From Bacteroidales bacterium (GTDB lineage Bacteria; Bacteroidota; Bacteroidia; Bacteroidales; ML635J-15): DNA of 5,574 nt. The stretch lies in NCBI GenBank assembly GCA_028696755.1, contig JAQVGK010000258.1, positions 1 to 5,574 of the forward strand. The letters are read 5' to 3'. Positions 1-5,574 of the stretch are shown here, piece after piece (within the stretch, counting starts at the first letter, position 1; every line of letters begins with the position of its first letter). Under the pieces are notes generated by a model that searched no databases, was not told the origin of the DNA, and was given only the letters and a program-made list of their open reading frames with translations. The position numbers and the translations under genes were made by a program.

Positions 1-795
1 TATTGCTTCGTGAACTGTAATTATTCTACCCGTTTTCTTGATCGATTCTGCAATTGTTTCACGGTCGATAGGATAAATTGTGCGTAAATCAATTATTTCG
101 ACAGAAATTCCTTCTTTTTTTGCTAAAACTGCCGCTTTTTGCACTTCGCGAACCATTGCACCATAGGCTACTATTGTGACATCAGTTCCTTCCTGAACGA
201 CTTTTGCTTTACCGATTGGAATTGAAAACTTTTCGGTTTCCACTTCTTGTTTTATTGCCCTGTAAATTCGTTTTGGCTCCATAAACCAAATTGGATCTTC
301 AGATTCCAAAGCCGAAATAAGCAGTCCTTTAGCATCGTGTGGAGTTGATGGAATAACTACTTTTAATCCAGGAATATGTCCCCAGATAGCTTCCAGACTT
401 TCGGAGTGATGCTCGAGCGCGTTTATTCCACCACCGTAAGGCATACGAATTACCATTCCAGTTGTATATTTGCCACGACTTCTGTTTCTCATACGCGAAA
501 CGTGCGACACAACTTGATTAAAAGCAGGGTTCGCAAATCCCGAGAATTGCATCTCGATTACTGGCTTTAGTCCAGCCACTGCCATTCCAACCGCAGTACC
601 AGCAATTCCAGATTCTGCTAGCGGAGAGTCAAACACTCTTTCTACTCCATACTTTTGCTGCAAGCCTTCGGTGACACGAAACACACCACCTTCAACACCA
701 ACGTCCTCACCATAAACAATTATTCTATCGTCTTCGGCAAGTTTTATATCTAACGCATCGTTAATTGCGTTTACCATGTTCATTACTTTTTTCAT
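1..795 (-). CDS. pdhB: Pyruvate dehydrogenase-type E1 component, beta subunit (3' end cut by window edge)
   Basis: This is the beta subunit of the E1 component of a 2-oxo acid dehydrogenase complex. With the alpha subunit it decarboxylates pyruvate on thiamine diphosphate and passes the acetyl group to the lipoyl arm of E2 in the cytoplasm. I translated 265 codons with no stop up to base 1; family members are about 325 residues, so roughly 60 C-terminal residues are missing. Visible landmarks are GEDVG (29-33), GGVFRVTEGL (36-45), DSPLAESGIAG (57-67) with the cofactor-contacting Glu61, the EHHSESLE region (128-135), VVIPSTPHDAKGLL (146-159) and YGAMV (211-215). It resembles Gram-positive-type PdhB. 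The start at 795 has an AAGGAAA stretch about 6 bases upstream; in-frame ATGs at codons 5 and 7 are alternatives. It lies 180 bases downstream of pdhA on the same strand. A branched-chain 2-oxo acid substrate cannot be excluded. Confidence 0.93.
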   Translation of the reverse strand, partial: MKKVMNMVNAINDALDIKLAEDDRIIVYGEDVGVEGGVFRVTEGLQQKYGVERVFDSPLAESGIAGTAVGMAVAGLKPVIEMQFSGFANPAFNQVVSHVSRMRNRSRGKYTTGMVIRMPYGGGINALEHHSESLEAIWGHIPGLKVVIPSTPHDAKGLLISALESEDPIWFMEPKRIYRAIKQEVETEKFSIPIGKAKVVQEGTDVTIVAYGAMVREVQKAAVLAKKEGISVEIIDLRTIYPIDRETIAESIKKTGRIITVHEAI

Positions 796-975
796 TGTGT
801 TTTCCTTTTTATGTTTTCAGAAGTTAGATAACCGAAAACTGAAGCCAGATGTCGGGAAACAGAATTATTTGCACAATTTTCTGTGCTCTGTTTTCAGCCT
901 TCTGTCTTCTGTTTTCAATTTTCATCATCTCACTTCTTGTAATTAGTAATTTGCTTTTTGTAATTTGTTTTTTTA
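796..975. repeat. pdhA-pdhB spacer with degenerate short direct repeats
   Basis: This 180-base spacer holds no convincing gene. It contains two kinds of short repeated word. TCTGTTTTCA occurs exactly at 887-896 and 908-917, a period of 21 bases. A related TGTTTTCAG lies at 812-820 and 889-897, with further TTCTGT words at 879-884 and 900-905. A second block has GTAATTA at 939-945 followed by GTAATTTG at 946-953 and 960-967. Read on the minus strand, the transcribed direction, these become purine-rich CAGAAGA/TGAAAACA words and CAAATTAC words. I see no TAnnTTTG box for a separate pdhB promoter, so read-through from pdhA is the simplest view. A 61-codon plus-strand frame through this region is judged spurious. 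Confidence 0.6.
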
Positions 976-2064
976 TTACCCACGAGCATTTTTCCATTGC
1001 AAAAACTTCTCATGCTCAATTTGTTGCTCTTTAAGATCAGCAGGCATATCAGCATAGGTGTATTTAAACACTTCTTCGAGTGCTACAGGTCCATAATTCT
1101 CAGCTTCGATAAACTGACGATCTATTTCCTTCTTGTAATCTTCAATCAGCTGTTCTTCCTGAGAATCATCATATAGCTTATTAGTCAGCAAATAAGCTTT
1201 TAATCTTTTCAACGGATCTTTACATTCCCATGATTCTTCTTCTTCTTTTGTACGATATTTTGTTGGATCGTCGGAGGTTGTATGTGCTCCTTTTCGGTAT
1301 GTCACTGCTTCGATCAAAACTGGTCCATTACCAGAACGAGCATGTTCAAACGATTCTTTAACTGCTGCATACATTGCAAAAAAGTCGTTTCCGTCAACCT
1401 GAATTCCTTTTATTCCGTATGCATAGGACTTGATTGCAATACCGTCTGAAGCTGTTTGCACTTTGAAAGGAGTTGAAATTCCATACTGATTATTCTGAAC
1501 AATAAAAACAACTGGAGCTTTCCAAACGCCAGCGAAATTCAACGCTTCATGAAAATCGCCCTCAGAAGTTCCACCATCACCAACAAATGTAAAAACTACT
1601 TGATCTTTTTTACGATAGTTGATTTCATAGCCAATTCCTGCTGCATGAACGAGTTGAGATGCAATTGGAACAGCGTAAGGTAAGAAGTTTTCGGCATTTT
1701 TAAAATTAACACCATCTTCATATCCCATGAAATACAGGAAAATCTCTTTTAGACTAGCTCCTTTTGCAAGGTAAGCACCCATTTCACGAAATGCAGGAAC
1801 CAGCCAGTCTTCTTTACGCATTACACGCGCAACAGCTCCCGAAATTGCTTCCTGTCCATAATTTGGTGGATAGGTAAATATTCGGCCTTGACGCTGATAC
1901 GAAACTATCATTTGGTCGGCAGTGCGAGCAAAAAGCATATCCTTGTAAGCCTTTACAAGCTCATCACTTCCGATTTCCGGCATGAATTTTTTATTTATTA
2001 CTTTTCCTTCGTTGTCTATTATTTGAAAAATTTTTTTGTTAATTGGTTCGTATTCTTTAAACAT
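976..2064 (-). CDS. pdhA: Pyruvate dehydrogenase-type E1 component, alpha subunit
   Basis: This is the thiamine-diphosphate-binding alpha subunit of the E1 component, 362 residues, close to the usual 360-370 for the Gram-positive-type PdhA. It acts in the cytoplasm as an alpha2beta2 enzyme with PdhB, which is encoded immediately downstream. The thiamine diphosphate motif is textbook: GDG at 162-164, then 26 residues, then NN at 191-192 (QNNQYGIST). Other family landmarks are NYGQEA (68-73), the MGAYLAKG helix (95-102), and the loop GAHTTSDDPTKYR (259-271), which corresponds to the phosphorylation-loop region of mitochondrial E1. The N-terminal region IIDNEGKV (15-22) also matches the PdhA type rather than short acetoin-type alpha subunits. 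The start at 2064 is the first ATG and gives the expected length. I see no clear TAnnTTTG box upstream. Pyruvate is the preferred substrate by similarity; branched-chain 2-oxo acids are possible. Confidence 0.93.
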   Translation of the reverse strand: MFKEYEPINKKIFQIIDNEGKVINKKFMPEIGSDELVKAYKDMLFARTADQMIVSYQRQGRIFTYPPNYGQEAISGAVARVMRKEDWLVPAFREMGAYLAKGASLKEIFLYFMGYEDGVNFKNAENFLPYAVPIASQLVHAAGIGYEINYRKKDQVVFTFVGDGGTSEGDFHEALNFAGVWKAPVVFIVQNNQYGISTPFKVQTASDGIAIKSYAYGIKGIQVDGNDFFAMYAAVKESFEHARSGNGPVLIEAVTYRKGAHTTSDDPTKYRTKEEEESWECKDPLKRLKAYLLTNKLYDDSQEEQLIEDYKKEIDRQFIEAENYGPVALEEVFKYTYADMPADLKEQQIEHEKFLQWKNARG

Positions 2065-2239
2065 AGCTTGTGTATTTTAGAATTTATCTAAATAACAGAA
2101 GATTCTTAAAATTGTTTATTGAAGCTGAAAAAGAATTAAACAAAAGAAGAATAGCTGATATCTATTAATCCGAAAAATAAATCATCAATCGACAGTACAA
2201 CCTAATAAACTTAAAATTACTTTTGCAAAAAATTTTATT
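2065..2239. other. Divergent intergenic region between pdhA and the TerC-family gene
   Basis: This 175-base, very AT-rich stretch separates two genes that point away from each other, so it must hold promoters for both strands. On the plus strand a TAnnTTTG box is visible at 2218-2225 and is listed separately. On the minus strand I find no exact TAnnTTTG upstream of pdhA; the nearest form, TTCTTTTG read on the minus strand around 2143-2150, has one mismatch and I do not call it. No small gene, tRNA or strong hairpin is evident. Confidence 0.6.
2218..2225 (+). promoter_or_regulatory. Putative Bacteroidota -7 box for the TerC-family gene
   Basis: TACTTTTG matches the Bacteroidota -7 consensus TAnnTTTG and ends 14 bases before the ATG at 2240. 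It runs into the word TTTGCAAAAAA (2222-2232), which recurs at 3080-3090 ahead of the zeta-like gene. A TTG -33 element is not obvious at the expected distance, so the call rests on the -7 box and its position. Confidence 0.5.
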
Positions 2240-2947
2240 ATGGCAGGCGAGATTATCATAGCACTTTTAACGCTTATAGCATTGGAAACAGTTTTAGGGA
2301 TTGACAATGTCATTTTTATTTCAATCTTAGCCCAGCGGCTTCCGCAGAACAAGCAAAAAAAAGCAATCCGACTCGGACTTATTATTGCTATGGTATCGAG
2401 AATAATACTACTTTCTTTAATTTCGCTTATCTTGAGATTGAAAACTGATTTGTTTCATCTGTTTGGAGAAGGTTTTTCGGGTAAAGATTTAATACTAATA
2501 ATAGGTGGGTTATTTTTGTTTTACAAAGCCACAACCGAAATTCGCCACAAGGTGCTGGGTGACGATGAAAATTATCAATCAAAAAAAGGTTCTAGCACAT
2601 TCATAGCAATTTTAGCTCAGATTTTTGTTATGGATGTTGTATTTTCTCTAGATTCAATAATTACTGCGGTCGGATTAGTTGAACACATATGGGTAATGTA
2701 TGTTGCAATCGTTATAACGGTCGGAATTATGATGTTTGCAGCCTATCCGATTAGTAAATTCGTTAACGATCATCCAACATTTAAGATGCTTGCCCTGGCA
2801 TTCCTGCTACTTATCGGCTTTTCGCTTGTAACAGAAGGATTTGGCATCGAAATTCCAAAAGGATACATCTATTTCGCAATGTTCTTCTCGCTTATGGTTG
2901 ACATTTTGCAAATGAAAATGAAGAAGCCGGTGGAGAAGAAGCAGTAG
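2240..2947 (+). CDS. TerC-family integral membrane protein
   Basis: This is a 235-residue polytopic inner-membrane protein of the TerC family, close in size to the E. coli YgdQ/YoaE membrane domain. Two family signatures are present: ETVLGIDNVIFI at 16-27 with acidic residues Glu16 and Asp22, and DVVFSLDSI at 132-140 with Asp132 and Asp138; paired acidic residues in membrane helices suit metal-ion handling. About seven hydrophobic segments can be seen, near residues 3-31, 43-66, 83-97, 120-143, 150-170, 182-198 and 208-224, followed by a short basic tail. Members of the family have been linked to tellurium resistance and, for some, to manganese export, often to supply exported metalloenzymes; the substrate here cannot be read from sequence. 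The gene stands alone, divergent from pdhA, with no other tellurium-resistance genes nearby. The start at 2240 is supported by the -7 box just upstream and by the family-typical N-terminus. Confidence 0.9.
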   Translation: MAGEIIIALLTLIALETVLGIDNVIFISILAQRLPQNKQKKAIRLGLIIAMVSRIILLSLISLILRLKTDLFHLFGEGFSGKDLILIIGGLFLFYKATTEIRHKVLGDDENYQSKKGSSTFIAILAQIFVMDVVFSLDSIITAVGLVEHIWVMYVAIVITVGIMMFAAYPISKFVNDHPTFKMLALAFLLLIGFSLVTEGFGIEIPKGYIYFAMFFSLMVDILQMKMKKPVEKKQ

Positions 2948-2981
2948 CTTGTAATGAGCAATTTATTTTGCAACACATACA

Positions 2982-3009
2982 GTAGGTCAAATTCATGAAT
3001 TTGACCTAC
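2982..3009. repeat. Perfect 28-base palindrome
   Basis: The sequence from GTAGGTCAAATTC to its exact reverse complement, centred on CATG at 2994-2997, is a perfect 28-base palindrome with no mismatch. It lies 34 bases after the TerC-family stop codon. RNA copied from it could form a long hairpin with a tiny loop and so might end transcription or protect the 3' end, but no T-run follows on either strand, so it is not a standard intrinsic terminator. The GTAGG...CCTAC ends resemble the short palindromic repeats scattered between genes in many bacterial genomes; that comparison is from memory. Confidence 0.85.
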
Positions 3010-3049
3010 ATAAGTATTGCAATCAGAAATCTCACATTGTTCACAACAT

Positions 3050-3098
3050 TTTGCAAATCATTGCTGTTATTTAATTATATTTGCAAAAAACAGCAATG
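3050..3098 (+). promoter_or_regulatory. Promoter with framing dyad (possible operator) for the zeta-like gene pair
   Basis: A consensus -7 box, TATATTTG, lies at 3076-3083, with a TTTG at 3050-3053 as a plausible -33 element (22-base spacer). A perfect 10-base inverted repeat, CATTGCTGTT at 3059-3068 and AACAGCAATG at 3089-3098, frames the -7 box. Its right arm ends exactly on the start codon ATG at 3096-3098. A second repeat, TTTGCAAA, occurs at 3050-3057 and 3080-3087, 30 bases apart. Because transcription would begin around the right arm, the dyad is more likely a protein-binding site on DNA than an RNA hairpin. The regulator is unknown. Confidence 0.55.
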
Positions 3099-3662
3099 CC
3101 AAATTTGTACATCATAGCGGGTTGTAATGGTGCGGGAAAGACAACAGCATCATATACCATCTTACCAGAAATGCTGGGATGTAACGAATTTGTAAATGCT
3201 GACGAAATTGCAAAAGGCCTTTCTCCTTTTCAACCCGAAAAAGCTGCAATCGATGCGGGAAGAATAATGCTTCATCGTATAAAAGAACTGATAACACAAG
3301 ATGTTGATTTCGGAATTGAAACAACCTTGGCATCGCGAACTTACGTTAAATTCATCAAAAATGCTGTCGAAAAAGGATACTTTATCACTTTAGTGGTTTT
3401 CTGGCTCGAGTCGCCAGAATTAGCTGGCAAACGAGTAAAGACTCGAGTTAAGCATGGTGGGCACCATATTCCCGAAGATGTAATTTACCGCAGATATAAA
3501 TCTGGAATTAGGAATCTCAATAAACTATATCTGGATTTGGCCGACTTTTGGATGATAATTGACAATTCGGAAATTCCGCATAAATTGGTAGCTGAGGGAC
3601 ACAAAAAACAAAATAAAGAGATATATTTTACAGATACTTTCAATAAAATTGTTAATTTATGA
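3096..3662 (+). CDS. Zeta-toxin-like small P-loop kinase/ATPase
   Basis: This 188-residue protein belongs to the zeta-toxin-like group of small P-loop enzymes (the COG4185-type 'predicted ABC-type ATPase' group). The Walker A motif is GCNGAGKT at 9-16. It is followed by VNADEIAKGLSPF at 33-45, where Asp36 sits like the catalytic aspartate of zeta toxins, by GIETTLAS at 73-80, and by a basic stretch RVKHGGHHIPEDVIYRR at 117-133 that is typical of the group. Characterised zeta toxins phosphorylate UDP-N-acetylglucosamine and block wall synthesis; whether this shorter chromosomal form does so is unknown, and calling it a toxin is inference. I place the start at ATG 3096 because an upstream in-frame TTG at 3081 lies inside the -7 box. 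The next gene overlaps it by 4 bases (ATGA), so the two are probably translated together. No epsilon/PezA-type antitoxin gene lies upstream. Confidence 0.85.
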   Translation: MPNLYIIAGCNGAGKTTASYTILPEMLGCNEFVNADEIAKGLSPFQPEKAAIDAGRIMLHRIKELITQDVDFGIETTLASRTYVKFIKNAVEKGYFITLVVFWLESPELAGKRVKTRVKHGGHHIPEDVIYRRYKSGIRNLNKLYLDLADFWMIIDNSEIPHKLVAEGHKKQNKEIYFTDTFNKIVNL

Positions 3663-3826
3663 ACAAGCCTGAGGCAGAAGATATTAAAATAAAAATTCTG
3701 AAAGGAATTGATATTGCTGGGAAAAAGTTAATCGAAGATAAAATTCGTGAGGATGGTGACGTTGTCATTTCTAGAAATGGTAAAGTATTAATAATTAAAG
3801 CCAAAGATCTCCTCGACGATAAATAA
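3659..3826 (+). CDS. Small 55-residue partner of the zeta-like kinase; candidate antitoxin
   Basis: This short gene encodes 55 residues, starting at the ATG that overlaps the TGA of the zeta-like gene by 4 bases and ending at TAA 3824-3826. The first part (about 5-32) is a charged, probably helical stretch rich in Lys, Glu, Asp and Ile. The second part, GDVVISRNGKVLIIKAKDLL at 33-52, looks like a beta-hairpin followed by a short helix. No signal peptide, membrane segment, helix-turn-helix or catalytic motif is visible. I do not recognise it as a named family, though small proteins ending in a similar 'VISxxGKVxxIxAKDL' pattern are, from memory, found beside zeta-like ATPases. The overlap and matching direction make it a likely partner, possibly an antitoxin or a modulator. 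It would be encoded after the toxin, the reverse of classic epsilon-zeta and PezAT order. Confidence 0.75.
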   Translation: MNKPEAEDIKIKILKGIDIAGKKLIEDKIREDGDVVISRNGKVLIIKAKDLLDDK

Positions 3827-3835
3827 GATAATTCC

Positions 3836-3862
3836 TTGATTCGTAAATCAGTTTTAAATTTC
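3836..3862 (+). promoter_or_regulatory. Possible promoter for the PHP-esterase/SDR pair
   Basis: TAAATTTC at 3855-3862 matches seven of eight positions of TAnnTTTG counting the free positions, and a TTG lies 16 bases upstream at 3836-3838. The box ends 12 bases before the ATG at 3875, the same placement seen for the two better -7 boxes in this window. The final C in place of G makes it weak, and read-through from the zeta-like pair, which ends 48 bases before this ATG, is an alternative. Confidence 0.35.
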
Positions 3863-3874
3863 AAATTTACTAAA

Positions 3875-4963
3875 ATGAAAAACATTAAACTTTTTCTACT
3901 ATTTATTTCCATTGCTTTTACATTTTCGGCTACAGCACAGTATCACAGACAGGAATCATCATTGTATTTTCCCGATATTAAAGGATTAAAAACCTTGAAA
4001 TGCGATTTTCATATTCACACAGCGTTTTCGGATGGAACTGTTTGGCCAGATTACAGGGTGCTCGAAGCAATTATGGATGGATTAGATGTTATTGCGATCA
4101 CCGATCATATTGAGTATCGCCCTCACAAAGATGATATTAAAGGTGACCACAATCGTTCGTATGAAATAGCACTTGAAACAGCGAAAGAATATGGAATCAC
4201 AGTAATAAAAGGTTCAGAAATTACAAGAGATATGCCTCCTGGGCACTTCAACGCTCTTTTTATTACCGATGCTAATGCTCTCGATGTTGAAAATTTTGAA
4301 GATGCAATTGCAGAAGCGAACAGTCAAGGCGGATTTGTTTATTGGAATCATCCTTGTTGGAAAGCACAACAGCCAGATTCTGTTGTGTGGTTCGATATTC
4401 ACACAAAATTATTTGAGCAAGGTTACATTCATGGTATCGAAGTTGTAAATTTCAGTCAGTTTTGTCCAGAGGCATTTGAGTGGGCAAAAGACAAAGATTT
4501 AACAATGATGGGTGGATCGGATATCCACTCTACAACAGCAATGAGCAAATTCGAAAAACATCGTCCAATTACATTAGTATTTGCAAAGGATAAAGATGCC
4601 GAATCGGTTCGCAAAGCTTTGGACAAAAAAATGACCTTGCTATTCTTTAACGAAAGTCTGTATGGCGACAAAGAACTGCTCGAAGCGATGTTAGATGAGT
4701 CATTGATCATCGAAAAAAGGTACGACAAAGAACAAGATATTATGATTTTCGACATCACCAATCGCTCGTCCTGCCCAGTTATTTTATCGGCAGACAAGTC
4801 ATTGCCACGCAGAACGGTTCCAAAAACTTTAACTATAGGTGCAAAATCAAATATACATTTTCATGTCGACATGTCGAAAGGAAAGTTTAAATCAATAAAT
4901 TTTACAGTCGAAAATTACATTTCAGACTTGAGTGAACCTTTCATTTATCAGTTAAAGCTTTAA
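3875..4963 (+). CDS. Exported PHP-domain metallo-phosphoesterase (Sb-PDE-like)
   Basis: This 362-residue protein starts with a clear signal peptide: Lys-rich start, hydrophobic core (6-17), and SATA at 18-21 with likely cleavage before Gln22, placing it in the periplasm or outside the cell. The rest is a PHP (polymerase and histidinol phosphatase) domain with its metal ligands in order: DFHIHTAFSDG at 44-54 (His46, His48, Asp53), ITDHIEY at 75-81 (Asp77, His78), KGSEIT at 112-117 (Glu115), GHFNAL at 123-128 (His124), WNHP at 157-160 (His159) and GGSDIHS at 213-219 (Asp216, His218). The remaining 100 or so residues form a less conserved, probably beta-rich tail. PHP enzymes hydrolyse phosphate esters with Mn, Fe or Zn; the layout resembles the Sb-PDE phosphodiesterase group, but the substrate is unknown. 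I prefer ATG 3875 to the in-frame TTG at 3836 because it gives a proper signal peptide. Confidence 0.88.
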   Translation: MKNIKLFLLFISIAFTFSATAQYHRQESSLYFPDIKGLKTLKCDFHIHTAFSDGTVWPDYRVLEAIMDGLDVIAITDHIEYRPHKDDIKGDHNRSYEIALETAKEYGITVIKGSEITRDMPPGHFNALFITDANALDVENFEDAIAEANSQGGFVYWNHPCWKAQQPDSVVWFDIHTKLFEQGYIHGIEVVNFSQFCPEAFEWAKDKDLTMMGGSDIHSTTAMSKFEKHRPITLVFAKDKDAESVRKALDKKMTLLFFNESLYGDKELLEAMLDESLIIEKRYDKEQDIMIFDITNRSSCPVILSADKSLPRRTVPKTLTIGAKSNIHFHVDMSKGKFKSINFTVENYISDLSEPFIYQLKL

Positions 4964-4978
4964 TCCCACACAAAAACT

Positions 4979-5574
4979 ATGAAAACAATTCTAATAACGG
5001 GCGCAACCAGCGGAATAGGTGAAGCAGCAGTAAATCTTTTTCAATCTAAAGGTTGGAAAGTTATTGCAACAGGTAGAAATAAAGAAAGACTTGATGAAAT
5101 TGCAAAATCAGGCGCTGAAACATACAAACTCGACATAACTAATCAACAGGAAATAAACAACTTAGTAACAAGCATAACCGCTGCGGGGAAAAAGATTGAT
5201 GTACTTTTGAACAATGCGGGTTATGGTCAGTTTGGAACTATTGAAGAAACCTCCGACGAAAAAGCACGCGCACAGTTCGACACTAACGTTTTTGGACTAG
5301 CCGCCATGTGCCGAGCATTTATTCCACTTATGCGAAATAATGGTGGAGGTCGAATTATAAATGTTTCGTCAGTTGCTGGAAAAACATCCATGCCAGGCGG
5401 TGGATGGTATGCTGCGAGTAAATTTGCTGTAGAAGCAATTTCAGATGCATTAAGATGGGAAACCAAGCAGTTTGGAATTAAAGTATCTGTAATTCTGCCA
5501 GGCCCAATTAAAACCGGATTTGCAACAACAGTAAATTCGAATGTTGTAATAAATGAAGATGGTCCTTACGGAAC
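4979..5574 (+). CDS. Classical short-chain dehydrogenase/reductase (3' end cut by window edge)
   Basis: This is an NAD(P)-dependent oxidoreductase of the classical SDR family; 198 complete codons are present and about 60-80 more are expected. The Rossmann nucleotide-binding motif TGATSGIG is at 7-14, and TGRN at 31-34 places Arg33 after beta-strand 2, which favours NADP(H). Then come LDIT (51-54), NNAG (78-81), the active-site Asn103, Ser131 (in NVSSVAG) and YAASK at 144-148 with Tyr144 and Lys148, and PGPIKTGF at 174-181. The full catalytic Asn-Ser-Tyr-Lys set is intact. The 'NNAGYGQFGTIEE' and 'NVFG' wording matches the 17-beta-hydroxysteroid-dehydrogenase-like SDR subgroup, but the substrate cannot be inferred. 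It is cytoplasmic with no signal peptide. Only 15 bases separate it from the PHP-esterase stop, so the two are probably co-transcribed. Confidence 0.9.
   Translation, partial: MKTILITGATSGIGEAAVNLFQSKGWKVIATGRNKERLDEIAKSGAETYKLDITNQQEINNLVTSITAAGKKIDVLLNNAGYGQFGTIEETSDEKARAQFDTNVFGLAAMCRAFIPLMRNNGGGRIINVSSVAGKTSMPGGGWYAASKFAVEAISDALRWETKQFGIKVSVILPGPIKTGFATTVNSNVVINEDGPYG

Noticed and set aside
376..570. 64-codon plus-strand frame inside pdhB
   Set aside because: It lies wholly antisense to a well-conserved part of pdhB and has no recognisable protein features.
849..1034. 61-codon plus-strand frame with a hydrophobic, membrane-like translation
   Set aside because: It runs through the T-rich repeat spacer and then into pdhA antisense. 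The hydrophobicity comes from the TTT/CTT-rich repeats, there is no promoter box, and pdhA is certain.
2240..2947. Tellurite-resistance operon
   Set aside because: Only a TerC-family gene is present; no terD/terE/terZ-like or other tellurium-resistance neighbours are seen, so a resistance role is not supported.
2982..3009. Palindrome as a standard Rho-independent terminator
   Set aside because: No T-run follows on either strand and the stem centre is AT-rich, so it is kept as an unexplained palindrome instead.
3081..3095. Upstream TTG start for the zeta-like protein
   Set aside because: The TTG is part of the TATATTTG promoter box and would not be transcribed; ATG 3096 begins the protein right before its first beta-strand and Walker A motif.
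3652..3912. 86-codon minus-strand frame across the small partner gene and the PHP-esterase start
   Set aside because: It is antisense to the 55-residue gene and to the signal peptide of the esterase, both of which have better support from coupling and motifs.
4456..4797. 113-codon minus-strand frame inside the PHP esterase
   Set aside because: It is a shadow of the conserved PHP gene and has no motif or start context of its own.
5227..5466. 79-codon minus-strand frame inside the SDR gene
   Set aside because: It is antisense to the SDR catalytic region, whose Asn-Ser-Tyr-Lys set is intact.

Overview
The window looks like chromosomal DNA from a member of the Bacteroidota. Three things point there: AT-rich sequence with poor Shine-Dalgarno signals, TAnnTTTG-type -7 promoter boxes just upstream of start codons, and an exported protein whose signal peptide ends in the common Bacteroidota form (SATA|Q). 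The window contains no RNA gene, CRISPR array or transposase gene that I can see, and no gene-free stretch longer than about 180 bases.

Layout. Bases 1-2064 carry, on the minus strand, the two E1 subunits of a pyruvate dehydrogenase-type complex: pdhA (complete) followed by pdhB (its 3' end is cut by the window edge). A 180-base spacer of degenerate short repeats lies between them. A 175-base divergent intergenic region (2065-2239) separates pdhA from a plus-strand TerC-family integral membrane protein (2240-2947). A 148-base spacer follows, holding a perfect 28-base palindrome and then a promoter whose -7 box is framed by a 10-base dyad. That promoter leads into a two-gene unit: a zeta-toxin-like small P-loop kinase (3096-3662) and a 55-residue partner gene (3659-3826) that overlaps it by 4 bases. 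Next come an exported PHP-domain metallo-phosphoesterase (3875-4963) and, 15 bases later, a classical short-chain dehydrogenase/reductase (4979 to the right edge, incomplete).

How the genes relate. PdhA and PdhB together form the thiamine-diphosphate-dependent E1 component; E2 and E3 are not in the window. The TerC protein appears to be a single-gene unit. The zeta-like kinase and its small partner are tightly coupled and have their own dyad-containing promoter, so they are the best candidate here for a poorly described system, possibly toxin-antitoxin-like with the toxin gene first. The PHP esterase and the SDR are probably co-transcribed, but their products act in different compartments and no shared pathway is evident.
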